Source of the DNA: Acidobacteriota bacterium
GTDB lineage: Bacteria > Acidobacteriota > Holophagae > Acanthopleuribacterales > Acanthopleuribacteraceae
Length of the DNA: 39,203 nucleotides
Assembly (NCBI GenBank): GCA_030066195.1
Contig: JASJCB010000096.1
Span: 1-39,203, forward strand
Direction: 5' to 3'
Shown: positions 7,297 through 16,004 of the stretch, one piece after another
How the letters are laid out: every line of letters begins with the position of its first letter
How positions within the stretch are numbered: position 1 is the first letter of the stretch
Notes under the pieces: model-generated
Told to the model about the DNA's origin: nothing
The model's input: only the letters and a program-made list of their open reading frames with translations
The model's database searches: none
Program-made: the position numbers and the translations under genes

Positions 7297-8619
7297 TCAT
7301 TTTGGTGAGGAATTCTCCTCGATACAATAAAGATATCTATCTCCGCGTAGAAACAGGGCTCGGTCCGCAACCGCCGGAGAGGCGGCAAACGAGTCGTTCA
7401 ACTGGTTGCGCGCCAGTACACGAAATTCGGGTCCTCGTTCGATCACAACTGTCATGCCGCTACGATCAACGATGTAGATGCGATTAGCGGCGCCGACCGG
7501 TGAAGCAAATACCTGGCCTAAATCGGGGACGCGCACCGGGCCGAACAAGGTCGCTCCCGTTTTAGCCTCCAGATTACTGATAATGCCTTGATTATGCCGC
7601 AAGAAATACAGCTGTCCGTCATAAAGAAGGGGCGAGGGAACATATGGGGTGTGGCGGCTTTTTCTCCAAACCACTGCCTCGCTTCGGCTGATATCGCCCT
7701 TTGCCTTATCCAAGCGGATAGCGAGCATGGCTTGAAAATCATAGCTGTTGGCCACATACACCATACCGTCGGAGGAAACCGGGGTGGCGACCACATTGCG
7801 GGATAAACCGCTGCATTCCCAGATCACTCTGCCGTCGGCCAGGTCGTATCCCCGTACACGACCCGTTGCGGCTACGATCACCTGGGGCCGACCTTCATGT
7901 TCGACGATCAGGGGAGTTGACCAGGAAGTAATTTCATTTCGCTCGACCCGCCATTTCACCGACCCGTCCTTTTTGTCCAAGGCGGTCAAAAAGGAAGCGC
8001 CTTGATGGTCCCAATTGATGACCAGGGTATCGCCGTGCAGGGCGGGCGAACTGCCCTCACCGTGAGCATGACGGGTCTTCATATCACCTAAATCCTTTTC
8101 CCATAGCAGTCGGCCGCCGTGATCCAGAGCAAAGAGACCCCGGGAACCGAAATAGGCATAGAAGCCGGAGGCGTCGGCCACGCCCGTGTTCGATGCCCAG
8201 CTTCCGGTTACATGAGTGGGCTCATGGGGAACCTCATCACGTACGGCTTTTTCCCACAGAACCTTGCCGTCGTTGCGGTCAACGGCCATCACCACAAAAT
8301 GGTGTCGGTAGGTGGGGTCCATATTGTCGTGAGCACCGTGATCATGATCGTGATCGTGCTTCCGGTGATCCACTTTCTCACCGTGGGGAACCGCGGTCGT
8401 AATATAAACCGTTTCACCCCAGATGATAGGGGTAGACAGGCCGCGTCCGGGAATCGGCAGTTTCCAGCGAATATTCCTGTTTTCGTCCCAATGGACAGGG
8501 GGATCGGCATCGGGCGCCACGCCCGTATTCAGGGGGCCGCGCCATTGGGGCCAATGGTCGCCGGCGAGGCTGATTGCACTTGAGCAAATTAGAAAAATCA
8601 GTCCGAGGATAGAAAGCAT
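7297..8619 (-). CDS. PQQ-type beta-propeller (BamB-like) exported protein
   Basis: This 440-aa protein starts with a clear signal peptide (hydrophobic ILGLIFLICSSAISLA, cleavage near residue 19) followed by DHWPQWRGP, the usual opening of exported PQQ-like propeller proteins. Repeating blades show the W-(K/E)-x-(D/E) style, for example LLWEKDLG, SVKWRVERN, VIWECSG and AVVWRKS, each preceded by a GxxYA or ALDxxDG strand. The fold is an 8-bladed-type propeller related to BamB and quinoprotein dehydrogenases, but I see no catalytic signature, so it is probably a binding or scaffold protein in the periplasm. An insertion at about residues 78-105 is full of His and Asp (HDHDHDHG) and may bind metal. 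The start is supported by AGAGGTG upstream of the ATG. It diverges from the tyrosinase gene across 296 bp. Confidence 0.85.
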   Translation of the reverse strand: MLSILGLIFLICSSAISLAGDHWPQWRGPLNTGVAPDADPPVHWDENRNIRWKLPIPGRGLSTPIIWGETVYITTAVPHGEKVDHRKHDHDHDHGAHDNMDPTYRHHFVVMAVDRNDGKVLWEKAVRDEVPHEPTHVTGSWASNTGVADASGFYAYFGSRGLFALDHGGRLLWEKDLGDMKTRHAHGEGSSPALHGDTLVINWDHQGASFLTALDKKDGSVKWRVERNEITSWSTPLIVEHEGRPQVIVAATGRVRGYDLADGRVIWECSGLSRNVVATPVSSDGMVYVANSYDFQAMLAIRLDKAKGDISRSEAVVWRKSRHTPYVPSPLLYDGQLYFLRHNQGIISNLEAKTGATLFGPVRVPDLGQVFASPVGAANRIYIVDRSGMTVVIERGPEFRVLARNQLNDSFAASPAVADRALFLRGDRYLYCIEENSSPK

Positions 8620-8915
8620 AACCGCACCTCTTTTGCCATTCGATTCCAGTTGGCGACAGGCATCACCGATGCTCCCTATTTAACATGATCACGGCCCCTT
8701 GGTGCAAACGGCAGATCGGAAACCCACACCGGGTATCTAAAATTGCAAACTCAAAAGTTTCTTTTTACATGAGATTGTTTTTCGGCAAGGGACACCAAGT
8801 GGATATGACCCGACCCACATGTATGTCCGGGATACCTACATTTCAAGTTACAAGCTTCTCCACTTCGCGTGAATGCCTGCCTTTGAATGCTTCCTCACTA
8901 TAAGGAGAAACTCCC

Positions 8916-11900
8916 GTGAAGTGCCGAAAAAATGTAAAAGACCTGACCCTTACTGAGAAAACCGCCTATGTCAATGCCTGTCTCGCCTTGAAGAACAGCG
9001 CCCCCAGCCAGTTATCCAACGCTCAATACAACACGCTGCTCAATGCCATACAACAGATGCACGGTCTTGCCGTGCGCAACAATATGGTGAAACCCACCAA
9101 CCGCTATGACGATTATGTTCTTCTCCACGTGGCCGCGGGTTTGGGCGCTCACCGGCGTCCGGGCTTCCTGCCGTGGCACCGACGTTACCTGGAGTATTTT
9201 GAAGCCGATCTTCAGGCTGTTTCGGGAAATCCCAATCTGACCATCCCCTATTGGGACTGGTCAGACGGGGCAAGCAGCCCGTTTACCGCGGACTTTCTTG
9301 GAGGCGACGGCAACCCTGCCGACGATTACAAGGTTTCCACCGGGCCCTTCGCCCATGCCGGCGGCCAGTGGGACCTGAACATTATCGCCGGCTTCAGCCA
9401 GGCCAGCGGGGCCAAGGACGATGTCAACTATCTTCGCCGTCATTTCGGCCGTGAGTCCATTTCGTTGAACCCACAATGGAGCCTGCCGCCGGCAAGCTAC
9501 CTGCGCGACACGGTTGGCACGGCCACCTATGATGCGGTCCCCTGGGACCATGGCTCCGGTACTCAGGGTTTCCGCAATCAATTGGAAGGCTGGTTCAACC
9601 CTCCCGGCCCTCTCGCACCGCCCCTGCTTCACAATATGGGCCACGTTTGGACCGGGGGAACCATGTTGCCGCCCACCTCACCCAACGATCCCGTGTTCTG
9701 GCTCAACCATGCCATGGTGGACATGATGTGGGCCGTCTGGCAGCAAAAGCACGGCAACCCCTACCTTCCCGGCCCCGCGGAAACCCACACCAATCTTCAG
9801 ATAAGCGGCGTCTACCGCCATCGTCTGAACGACGATATGTGGATGATCACCGAAACATTCGGCACGGCTGCCACGCCTGCCTCAGTTTTGAACTACCACA
9901 ATGCGGCCGCTCCAAGCAGCGGATACCGGTATGCAACCGACCTGCCGGAAATCACCAATGAAACGGGCACTACGCTAAGTTTCGGCAATGTACCCCAAGG
10001 CCTCACCCAGTACAAGGGCGTACGCTTCCGGGTCAAATCCTGCCGCAATGTCAAGTTTCGCATTACCACCGTCCCAAGTGGTGATTTTACAACCCCGTTC
10101 GGCATCAACTTCACCCTCAACCCGGTTGAGAACCAGCCTTTCACGGATATCCTGGTTTGGTTCGGCTATGTTTCGCCCGGCGCCGGTCCCCCGGTCAACA
10201 GCAATGCTCAAATCCGCACCTATATCGATGATGACGAAGGCTTTTATGCGGCCTCTCCGGGAGACGAGCACCTGGTGGGCACCTACAATATTTCTCTCAC
10301 GGCCACCCCGGTGGCAAGACCCACGGCGGCCACCATGCTGGTTTTGGATTTTTCAGGCAGCATGAACCAGAATGCGGGCGGAAGCTCTACCAAGCGGGAT
10401 CTACTGATCAATGCGGCCTCTGTCTTCGCGGGGCTGGTGCGCAATACCGACGGTGTAGGCATGGTCCGCTACAGCAGTACCGCGACCAAAATCATGGACG
10501 TCACTGCCGGCGCTCCAGGCTTGGGAACCAATATTTTCAACACGCTGAGCGCTATTAGCGCCGGCGGCATGACTTCCATCGGGGCGGGCATTCAAGAGGG
10601 CGTCACCGTTCTGAATGCCGGTCAAGCCGCTGCCATGCCGCCCTATGACCAGTTGGCCTCCATCATCCTCACCGACGGTAAGGAGAATACGCCGCCCATG
10701 ATTGCCGATGTGGCCGCGAGTATCAATTCAACCACCTACGCGGTGGGCTTCGGCCAACCCAATCAGGTGGATACCGTTAAACTGAACGCCATCACCCAAA
10801 ACAGCGGCGGTGACCTGGTCATTACCGGCGATATATCCACCCAGGAGCAGGAGTACCTGTTAACCAAATATTTCGTACAGATCCTGGCCGGTATCACCAA
10901 GCAAAACACGGTCCTGGACCCCCGAGGCGAATTATTTTGGGGCAGCAAGCATCGCATTCCCTTCGACCTGGCCGAAACCGATGTGGACAGTGATGTCATT
11001 TTGCTGTGTCCTTTCCCCAAGCTGGTTAACTTCCTTCTGGAAACGCCCGACGGAGACATCATCGACCCCGGCCGGGCGGCCATAGAACCCAATGTGGCAT
11101 TTCATTCGGAGAAGAAGGCGGCCTTTTACCGCATGAGCCTGCCCGCCGTCCCTAAAGACCCCAAAGGCAGTCACGCCGGACGCTGGCACGCCGTCTTGTC
11201 GCTGTCGGAAGAAAACATCAAGGAATTGATGAGAGACCCCGATTTCGAATCTTTCTGGTTCAAACAGGAGGACCAGAGTCTCAGCTACAGCCTGATTGTC
11301 AACAGCACCTCCAACCTGAACCTGGAGGCTTCTCTGCAACAAAAGGATTTCGACCCGGGTACTCCCATCCACCTGTACGCCGAACTGACAGAATACGGCA
11401 TTCCCCTGATTGGAAGAGCTCATGTTTGGGCGGATGTCCAGCTTCCGGGAGGCGCCGCCAAAACCGTTCATTTCGAGCAAAGCTCGCCGGGCAGCTTCGA
11501 AGCGGTTTTCCCCACCGGTCTCTACGGCGTCTACACCTTCCGCGTACGCGCCGAGGGAGATACCGGTAAAGGCAATTCCTTTACCAGGGAAACCACCCTC
11601 ACGGGAACGGTCTTTTCGGAGCAGGACGGACAGGACCGAACGCCTGAAGAACGGCGACCGGCAAAGGAAGATGCCTTTTGTCATCTGGTGAAATGCCTGC
11701 TCTCACAAGAAGGGATCCAAAACCGGCTGAGGGAATGGGATGTCGATCCGAAGGCCGTTTTAAAATGCTTCGAGCGTTACTGCCGCGCACTACAATCAAC
11801 CGGGCGGACAGCGGCGGATATGATCGGAGAACTCACTGAAAAAAGCTCGGCGGAGCAGGTCCCGTCGGCAACCGGTACCCTACTGCGTTCGTTGATGGAA

Positions 11901-12092
11901 AGCGCGGTTGGCAAGCAATTGATGGGAGATGCCGCGTTGGGCATCGCCGAATGTCAACCGGGAGTCGAGCAGCCTGAACCCGAAGTCCTAAGCGCCGAAG
12001 ACCTGGCCGATGAACCCGAAGAATCCGCATCCCTCTACCTGGAAACGACCAAAAAAGAAAGCTCCCGCAAAAAGACCTCGAAAAAGAAATAG
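8916..12092 (+). CDS. Tyrosinase domain fused to von Willebrand factor A domain
   Basis: The GTG at 8916 is preceded by AAGGAG (8902-8907), giving 1058 residues. Residues 1-300 are a type-3 copper tyrosinase domain: CuA histidines H71, H79 and H88 (AHRRPGFLPWHRRYLE, with the diagnostic 9-residue step) and CuB histidines H239, H243 and H265 (LLHNMGH...DPVFWLNHAMVD). Such enzymes hydroxylate phenols or oxidise catechols using O2. Near residue 470 a VWA domain begins with the MIDAS motif DFSGS, then MTSIGAG and ILTDGKE, so its metal-dependent adhesion site looks intact. The following 380 residues include beta-rich segments and an acidic/helical tail ending in a Lys-rich KKTSKKK. No signal peptide is seen. 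All six copper ligands appear present. A strong terminator follows. Confidence 0.9.
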   Translation: MKCRKNVKDLTLTEKTAYVNACLALKNSAPSQLSNAQYNTLLNAIQQMHGLAVRNNMVKPTNRYDDYVLLHVAAGLGAHRRPGFLPWHRRYLEYFEADLQAVSGNPNLTIPYWDWSDGASSPFTADFLGGDGNPADDYKVSTGPFAHAGGQWDLNIIAGFSQASGAKDDVNYLRRHFGRESISLNPQWSLPPASYLRDTVGTATYDAVPWDHGSGTQGFRNQLEGWFNPPGPLAPPLLHNMGHVWTGGTMLPPTSPNDPVFWLNHAMVDMMWAVWQQKHGNPYLPGPAETHTNLQISGVYRHRLNDDMWMITETFGTAATPASVLNYHNAAAPSSGYRYATDLPEITNETGTTLSFGNVPQGLTQYKGVRFRVKSCRNVKFRITTVPSGDFTTPFGINFTLNPVENQPFTDILVWFGYVSPGAGPPVNSNAQIRTYIDDDEGFYAASPGDEHLVGTYNISLTATPVARPTAATMLVLDFSGSMNQNAGGSSTKRDLLINAASVFAGLVRNTDGVGMVRYSSTATKIMDVTAGAPGLGTNIFNTLSAISAGGMTSIGAGIQEGVTVLNAGQAAAMPPYDQLASIILTDGKENTPPMIADVAASINSTTYAVGFGQPNQVDTVKLNAITQNSGGDLVITGDISTQEQEYLLTKYFVQILAGITKQNTVLDPRGELFWGSKHRIPFDLAETDVDSDVILLCPFPKLVNFLLETPDGDIIDPGRAAIEPNVAFHSEKKAAFYRMSLPAVPKDPKGSHAGRWHAVLSLSEENIKELMRDPDFESFWFKQEDQSLSYSLIVNSTSNLNLEASLQQKDFDPGTPIHLYAELTEYGIPLIGRAHVWADVQLPGGAAKTVHFEQSSPGSFEAVFPTGLYGVYTFRVRAEGDTGKGNSFTRETTLTGTVFSEQDGQDRTPEERRPAKEDAFCHLVKCLLSQEGIQNRLREWDVDPKAVLKCFERYCRALQSTGRTAADMIGELTEKSSAEQVPSATGTLLRSLMESAVGKQLMGDAALGIAECQPGVEQPEPEVLSAEDLADEPEESASLYLETTKKESSRKKTSKKK

Positions 12093-12114
12093 AGTCACCC
12101 TTGACCGATTCACG

Positions 12115-12141
12115 ACCGGGACCCCTGCAAGGGGTCCCGGT
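12115..12141 (+). terminator. Rho-independent terminator after tyrosinase-VWA gene
   Basis: ACCGGGACCCC and GGGGTCCCGGT pair perfectly over 11 bp around TGCAA, followed by TTAATTTTCT. It lies 23 nt after the stop codon. Confidence 0.85.
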
Positions 12142-12222
12142 TAATTTTCTACCATAAAATAACCAGAGTTCCTGACCCTGATAAAGTGACTAAGCAACCC
12201 CGGCACCGATCGAAGGCTGAGA

Positions 12223-13242
12223 CTATACCGGAACCGCGATCTCTTGTTTCACGGTTTGCCAGGCTTCGCCGTTGACCAGGGTTAGGAAACGCTCGTCAGG
12301 CAGGTTTGCTTCGGCCATGGCTTTGCGTAGATCGGTGACCGGTTCTTCATAGCCGTCGTCCGCCAGTTTGAAGGTGCCGAAGTGAATGGCCAGGGCTTGT
12401 TCGATATGCATCATTTGAACAATACGCACCGCTTCGGCAGGACTGATGTGAACACGGCTCATAAACCAGTCGGGTTTATAAGCACCGATCGGCAGCAGGG
12501 CCAGGCGGAAACGCGGGTAGCGTCCGCGGATATCTTCCAGGAAGGGACCGAAGCCCGTATCGCCCGCGAACCAAATGGGGCCTGCCGGTCCCTCGATCAC
12601 GAAACCGCCCCAAAGGGACATGTCGCGGTCGTAAAGGCCGCGTCCCGAGAAATGTTGGGCGGGTACAAATCGAGCCTGGACGCTTTGACTGATGCAGGCG
12701 CTGTCCCACCAGTCCAGGGTTTCACAACGGGCATTCGACCTACTTTCCTGCTGAAGAACCGTGTCCACCCCTAAACCGGCCAGGATTTGGGGTTGGTGCA
12801 GACGGTAGAGTCGGTCGATGGAAGCGATGTCCAGGTGATCGTAGTGATCATGGCTGATGAGGATGACGTCGATCGGCGGCAGTTTCTCCAGGGCGATGCC
12901 CGGTTCCGCGATCCGCTTGGGACCGGCCCAACTGACCGGGCTGACGCGTTGGGAAAAGACCGGGTCGGTAATAATGTTCAAGCCCGCGGTTTGGATGAGA
13001 ACGGTACTGTGGTTGATCATGGTCAGACGGACCTGGTCGTCCTGTACCCGCTCCGGCGGCATGTCGCCGGGTTGAGGCGGGACTTGCTTCGGCCAGGGCC
13101 CGGGTTTCCTATTCATTCCCCACTTGAGCAAAGCGGCGAAAGAAGCGTGTTCCGTGAATCCTTTATTGTTAAAGGTAGTCCCGTTGAAGTGATCGCTGGG
13201 GGGTCCGTTATAACGCGATTTTCGTCGTGAAAAAATACCCAA
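12223..13242 (-). CDS. MBL-fold hydrolase, NAPE-PLD-like
   Basis: This 339-aa protein has the metallo-beta-lactamase zinc motif HDHYDH near residues 129-134, later ligands in AQHFSG, the Asp in FAGDTGFG and a late His in AIHFGTF. Together with the N-terminal DHFNGTTFNN and the LTMINHSTVLIQ strand, this is the pattern of NAPE-PLD/RomA-type hydrolases, a family that includes phosphodiesterases acting on N-acyl phosphatidylethanolamine. The bacterial substrate cannot be told. The start is a TTG at 13242 with GGAGG 6 nt upstream; the first in-frame ATG, 42 codons later, would remove the conserved N-terminus. No signal peptide, so probably cytoplasmic. Confidence 0.85.
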   Translation of the reverse strand: MGIFSRRKSRYNGPPSDHFNGTTFNNKGFTEHASFAALLKWGMNRKPGPWPKQVPPQPGDMPPERVQDDQVRLTMINHSTVLIQTAGLNIITDPVFSQRVSPVSWAGPKRIAEPGIALEKLPPIDVILISHDHYDHLDIASIDRLYRLHQPQILAGLGVDTVLQQESRSNARCETLDWWDSACISQSVQARFVPAQHFSGRGLYDRDMSLWGGFVIEGPAGPIWFAGDTGFGPFLEDIRGRYPRFRLALLPIGAYKPDWFMSRVHISPAEAVRIVQMMHIEQALAIHFGTFKLADDGYEEPVTDLRKAMAEANLPDERFLTLVNGEAWQTVKQEIAVPV

Positions 13243-13357
13243 GTAACCTCCAGGTACAGATCGGCCGGCAAACTAATATACGTAAGCCGGCCGGATTCGG
13301 TCCCAAAAAACGCTATATGGGTATGAGTACCCCTTTTTCTTCGTAAATCCAGGACAG

Positions 13358-13380
13358 GCGTCGGGTCGTCAACCCGACGC
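13358..13380 (-). terminator. Hairpin downstream of the TonB-dependent receptor gene
   Basis: GCGTCGGGT and ACCCGACGC pair over 9 bp around 5 nt, 18 nt past the receptor's stop on the minus strand. No T-run follows directly, so terminator function is probable rather than certain. Confidence 0.5.
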
Positions 13381-13397
13381 GCTTGGAAGGAATCGGG

Positions 13398-15695
13398 TTA
13401 GAAGGTATAACGGACGGTGCCGAAGATCTCCCGCGACGGGATGAACTCCTCGCTGGTAGTGTGGAGGCCGTAAGGGTTGGTGAAACGGCTGTTGACGCCG
13501 TCCTCGTCGAACAGGTTGGTGGCGCTGAGCGTCATTTCGAAGTCGCCCACGGCGTAGTTGAAGTAGAGTGCGGTCGTGTCGTAGGACGGGACCGTATCCA
13601 CGGTGGGATTGTTGAACACCCGATATTGGAAGTCGCCCCGGTAGATATAGTCCAGGCTGCTGGTGAGCACGGTTCCGTTTTCGAACAGATGCGTGTGCGA
13701 GAAAACCAGGCGGCCGGAGAGATCGACCAGCTTGGGCGGCGTATTGCCTCGCAGGTTCTTGCGCAGGCTTGCCCGATCCTCCACACCGGTGGGCAGGAAC
13801 CGGCCGAAGCCCGAGTTCAGGAAGTCCACCACGTCCAGGGTGTACAGATCGCTCTTGATCTCGCCGTCCGTGGTAGCCAGAAAGCCGTCCATCCGCAAGC
13901 TGTAGTTGATGATCCAACTGAATTCCGCTTCAAGGCCGTAGATCTCCAGTTCGGGGATGTTGCCGGGACCGCCCGTAAAGGGTACAGGGTCTTCTTGTGC
14001 AAACTGGTAGTTCTCGTAATCGTAGAAAAAACCGACCAGGTTAAGTCGGCCCTTGCTGTTGCCCAGCACGTTTTTGGAACCGATCTCGAAGCTGGTTACC
14101 TCTTCCGGTTTGAAACTGAGGGATACGTCCATAGCGCCGTTCGCGGCGCCGGGGTTGTTACCGCCGTTCTTCCAGCCGGTGGAGACCAGGAAGTACATCA
14201 GGTTTTCAGGAGTCAGGTTGATGTCCAGGCCCAGTTTCCAGGTGAAGGCTTCGTCTACCAGTTCCAGGTAGGAATCGACGAACCAGAATTGGGTGGCTTC
14301 ATCGACCGATTTGTCCCGTTGGAAGCGAACACCGGCTGTCAGTGCATAGATATCGTTCAGCCTGAACGTGCCTTGACCGTAAACGGCGCTATCCTTACGG
14401 GTCAGCGTTCGGGACTCCACGAATTCCAGAGGCGGCGTGAAAGGCGGCAAGGTATCCGGGCCGGGATTGGCCAGGACGTCTTCAAACTGGGAAAAGGGCG
14501 CGGGCCCGGTGGCTTCAAGGAAATCGTTGTAGTTCTCGTGATCCAGGTAGTAGATGCCGGCTACCCAGTCCGATTTATCACTGCCGCCCTGCAACATAAA
14601 CTCCTGGCTGAAGGCATCGGAATCATTGTCCCAATAAGGCAGTACATCGAAGTTGACATCCGCGAAGCCGGTGAGGTTAACCGAGACCAGGTCCTCCGTA
14701 AGGCGATCGCCGTCCACGGTTTGCTCTTTTTCCAGCCTCTGGGTGCCCGTCAGCGATTTGAAAGTAGGACCCCAGGGCGTCTGCCATTCCACAATGCCTG
14801 TAAAGCTGTGGTTGTACATGGCAAAAGTGCTTGGATAGTCCTGGGTCAGTTTGCGAGGATCCGGATTGGGATCGTGGATGCTCTTTTGGGCGGCGCCGTT
14901 TTGGTCGCTGTCGTGAATAAAACCGGCCAGGCGAATCGTCAGGTTCTCATTGGGCGTCGTAGTCAGGTTGAAATGACCGACCAGGGTGTCGGAATTGTCC
15001 AACTCGTAACCGTCCAGCGCACCGCCCTCGATCTCCGCGAAGCCGTCGCGCTGACCCTTGCGGATCGAAGCCAGGAAGCTGGTTTTATCATTGAACGCGG
15101 CATTCACGGCAGCAGTGCCTCGAAAAAGCCCGTGATCACCGACAGAGGTTTCAACATACCCGCTGGTCAAACCCAGGTCCGGCTTACGGGTCACGATATT
15201 GATGGCGCCGCCGGTTGTGCCCTGGCCGAATTCCGTGCCCTGCGGTCCGCGCGTTACTTCCACGCGTTCGATATCGCCCAGGTCCAGGCCCAAGGCCAGG
15301 GGGTTGGCCAGGTAGACACCGTCCAGGTAAACCAGTACGCTGGGCTGGGTAGCCAGACTCTGCGCGGTCTCCCAACCGACGCCGCGAATGGCGACCACGC
15401 GACCGGCGCCGTCGTTTTTGGCGACGACCAGGCCCGGCACGTAACCATTGAAATTGTCCAGCTTGATAATGTTGGCTCGGTCGAAGTCCTCACCACTCAT
15501 CACCGATACGGCAATCGGTGCTTCTTGGATATTCACCTCCCGTTTACGGGCGGTTACGGTGATTTCTTCGATGACATCTTCCGACTTCTTATCATCTTTT
15601 TCTTCAGGGGATTGACTAAACAAGGAAAGAGGAAACAGCAATATGACCAGGAAAGCCGGTTTGAAAAAACCTTTCGGTTCAAAATGGCCGAACAT
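13398..15695 (-). CDS. TonB-dependent outer-membrane receptor
   Basis: From the ATG at 15695 the protein has 765 residues. AAGGAG lies 9 nt upstream, and the next residues form a signal peptide (FLVILLFPLSLFSQ). An in-frame extension to 15800 would put another 35 residues before that signal and is rejected. A TonB box-like EEITVTARKRE follows at about residues 42-52, then the plug domain with VAIRGVG, VLVYLDGVYL and VEVTRGPQGTEFGQGTTGGAINIVTRKP split over its conserved core. The remaining 550 residues show alternating aromatic strands of a 22-strand barrel, ending in VRYTF with the terminal Phe needed for outer-membrane assembly. These receptors import siderophores, vitamin B12, glycans or other ligands; the ligand cannot be read. 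The divergent neighbour is an inner-membrane-anchored repeat protein. Confidence 0.93.
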   Translation of the reverse strand: MFGHFEPKGFFKPAFLVILLFPLSLFSQSPEEKDDKKSEDVIEEITVTARKREVNIQEAPIAVSVMSGEDFDRANIIKLDNFNGYVPGLVVAKNDGAGRVVAIRGVGWETAQSLATQPSVLVYLDGVYLANPLALGLDLGDIERVEVTRGPQGTEFGQGTTGGAINIVTRKPDLGLTSGYVETSVGDHGLFRGTAAVNAAFNDKTSFLASIRKGQRDGFAEIEGGALDGYELDNSDTLVGHFNLTTTPNENLTIRLAGFIHDSDQNGAAQKSIHDPNPDPRKLTQDYPSTFAMYNHSFTGIVEWQTPWGPTFKSLTGTQRLEKEQTVDGDRLTEDLVSVNLTGFADVNFDVLPYWDNDSDAFSQEFMLQGGSDKSDWVAGIYYLDHENYNDFLEATGPAPFSQFEDVLANPGPDTLPPFTPPLEFVESRTLTRKDSAVYGQGTFRLNDIYALTAGVRFQRDKSVDEATQFWFVDSYLELVDEAFTWKLGLDINLTPENLMYFLVSTGWKNGGNNPGAANGAMDVSLSFKPEEVTSFEIGSKNVLGNSKGRLNLVGFFYDYENYQFAQEDPVPFTGGPGNIPELEIYGLEAEFSWIINYSLRMDGFLATTDGEIKSDLYTLDVVDFLNSGFGRFLPTGVEDRASLRKNLRGNTPPKLVDLSGRLVFSHTHLFENGTVLTSSLDYIYRGDFQYRVFNNPTVDTVPSYDTTALYFNYAVGDFEMTLSATNLFDEDGVNSRFTNPYGLHTTSEEFIPSREIFGTVRYTF

Positions 15696-15786
15696 CGTCA
15701 AGTTCTCCTTTGACAGATCGAATTCAGAAGTAACACTTTTACGCTTCTGATACTCTATACAATCGTCAATTTTATTAATCACCTTA

Positions 15787-15816
15787 GACATAGCACGCAT
15801 TATTTGATTTTTTCAA
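15787..15816 (-). promoter_or_regulatory. Candidate promoter for the TonB-dependent receptor
   Basis: On the minus strand TTGAAA and TATGTC are separated by 18 nt, about 90 nt before the ATG at 15695. It overlaps the rejected upstream start at 15800, which supports the shorter protein. Confidence 0.35.
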
Positions 15817-15946
15817 ACACTGAGGATTGTTTACATAACCCAAACAAATAATATCGACACCATATTTAAATAAGTGTGGCTACTTTTCATGGGTTTTCAG
15901 GTGAGCCGGCACCCGGACGGACGGAAACAACAACTGATTTGATCCT

Positions 15947-15974
15947 TTGCAACTTCATCTTTCGTTATTAATAT
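15947..15974 (+). promoter_or_regulatory. Candidate promoter for the carboxypeptidase-regulatory-repeat protein
   Basis: TTGCAA (15947-15952) and TAATAT (15969-15974) are 16 nt apart and lie 30 nt before the ATG at 16005. Confidence 0.5.
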
Positions 15975-16004
15975 AGAACTACTCTCGGTGGATGGAAGCA
16001 CGCT

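Noticed and set aside
6797..7330. Open frames through the 42-bp repeats encoding a 14-residue repeat protein
   Set aside because: The period is a multiple of three, so openness is automatic in several frames on both strands; no credible ribosome site precedes 6797 or 6834.
13383..15713. 776-codon plus-strand open frame opposite the TonB receptor
   Set aside because: It is the antisense shadow of the receptor; the minus-strand product has signal peptide, TonB box, plug motifs and terminal Phe.
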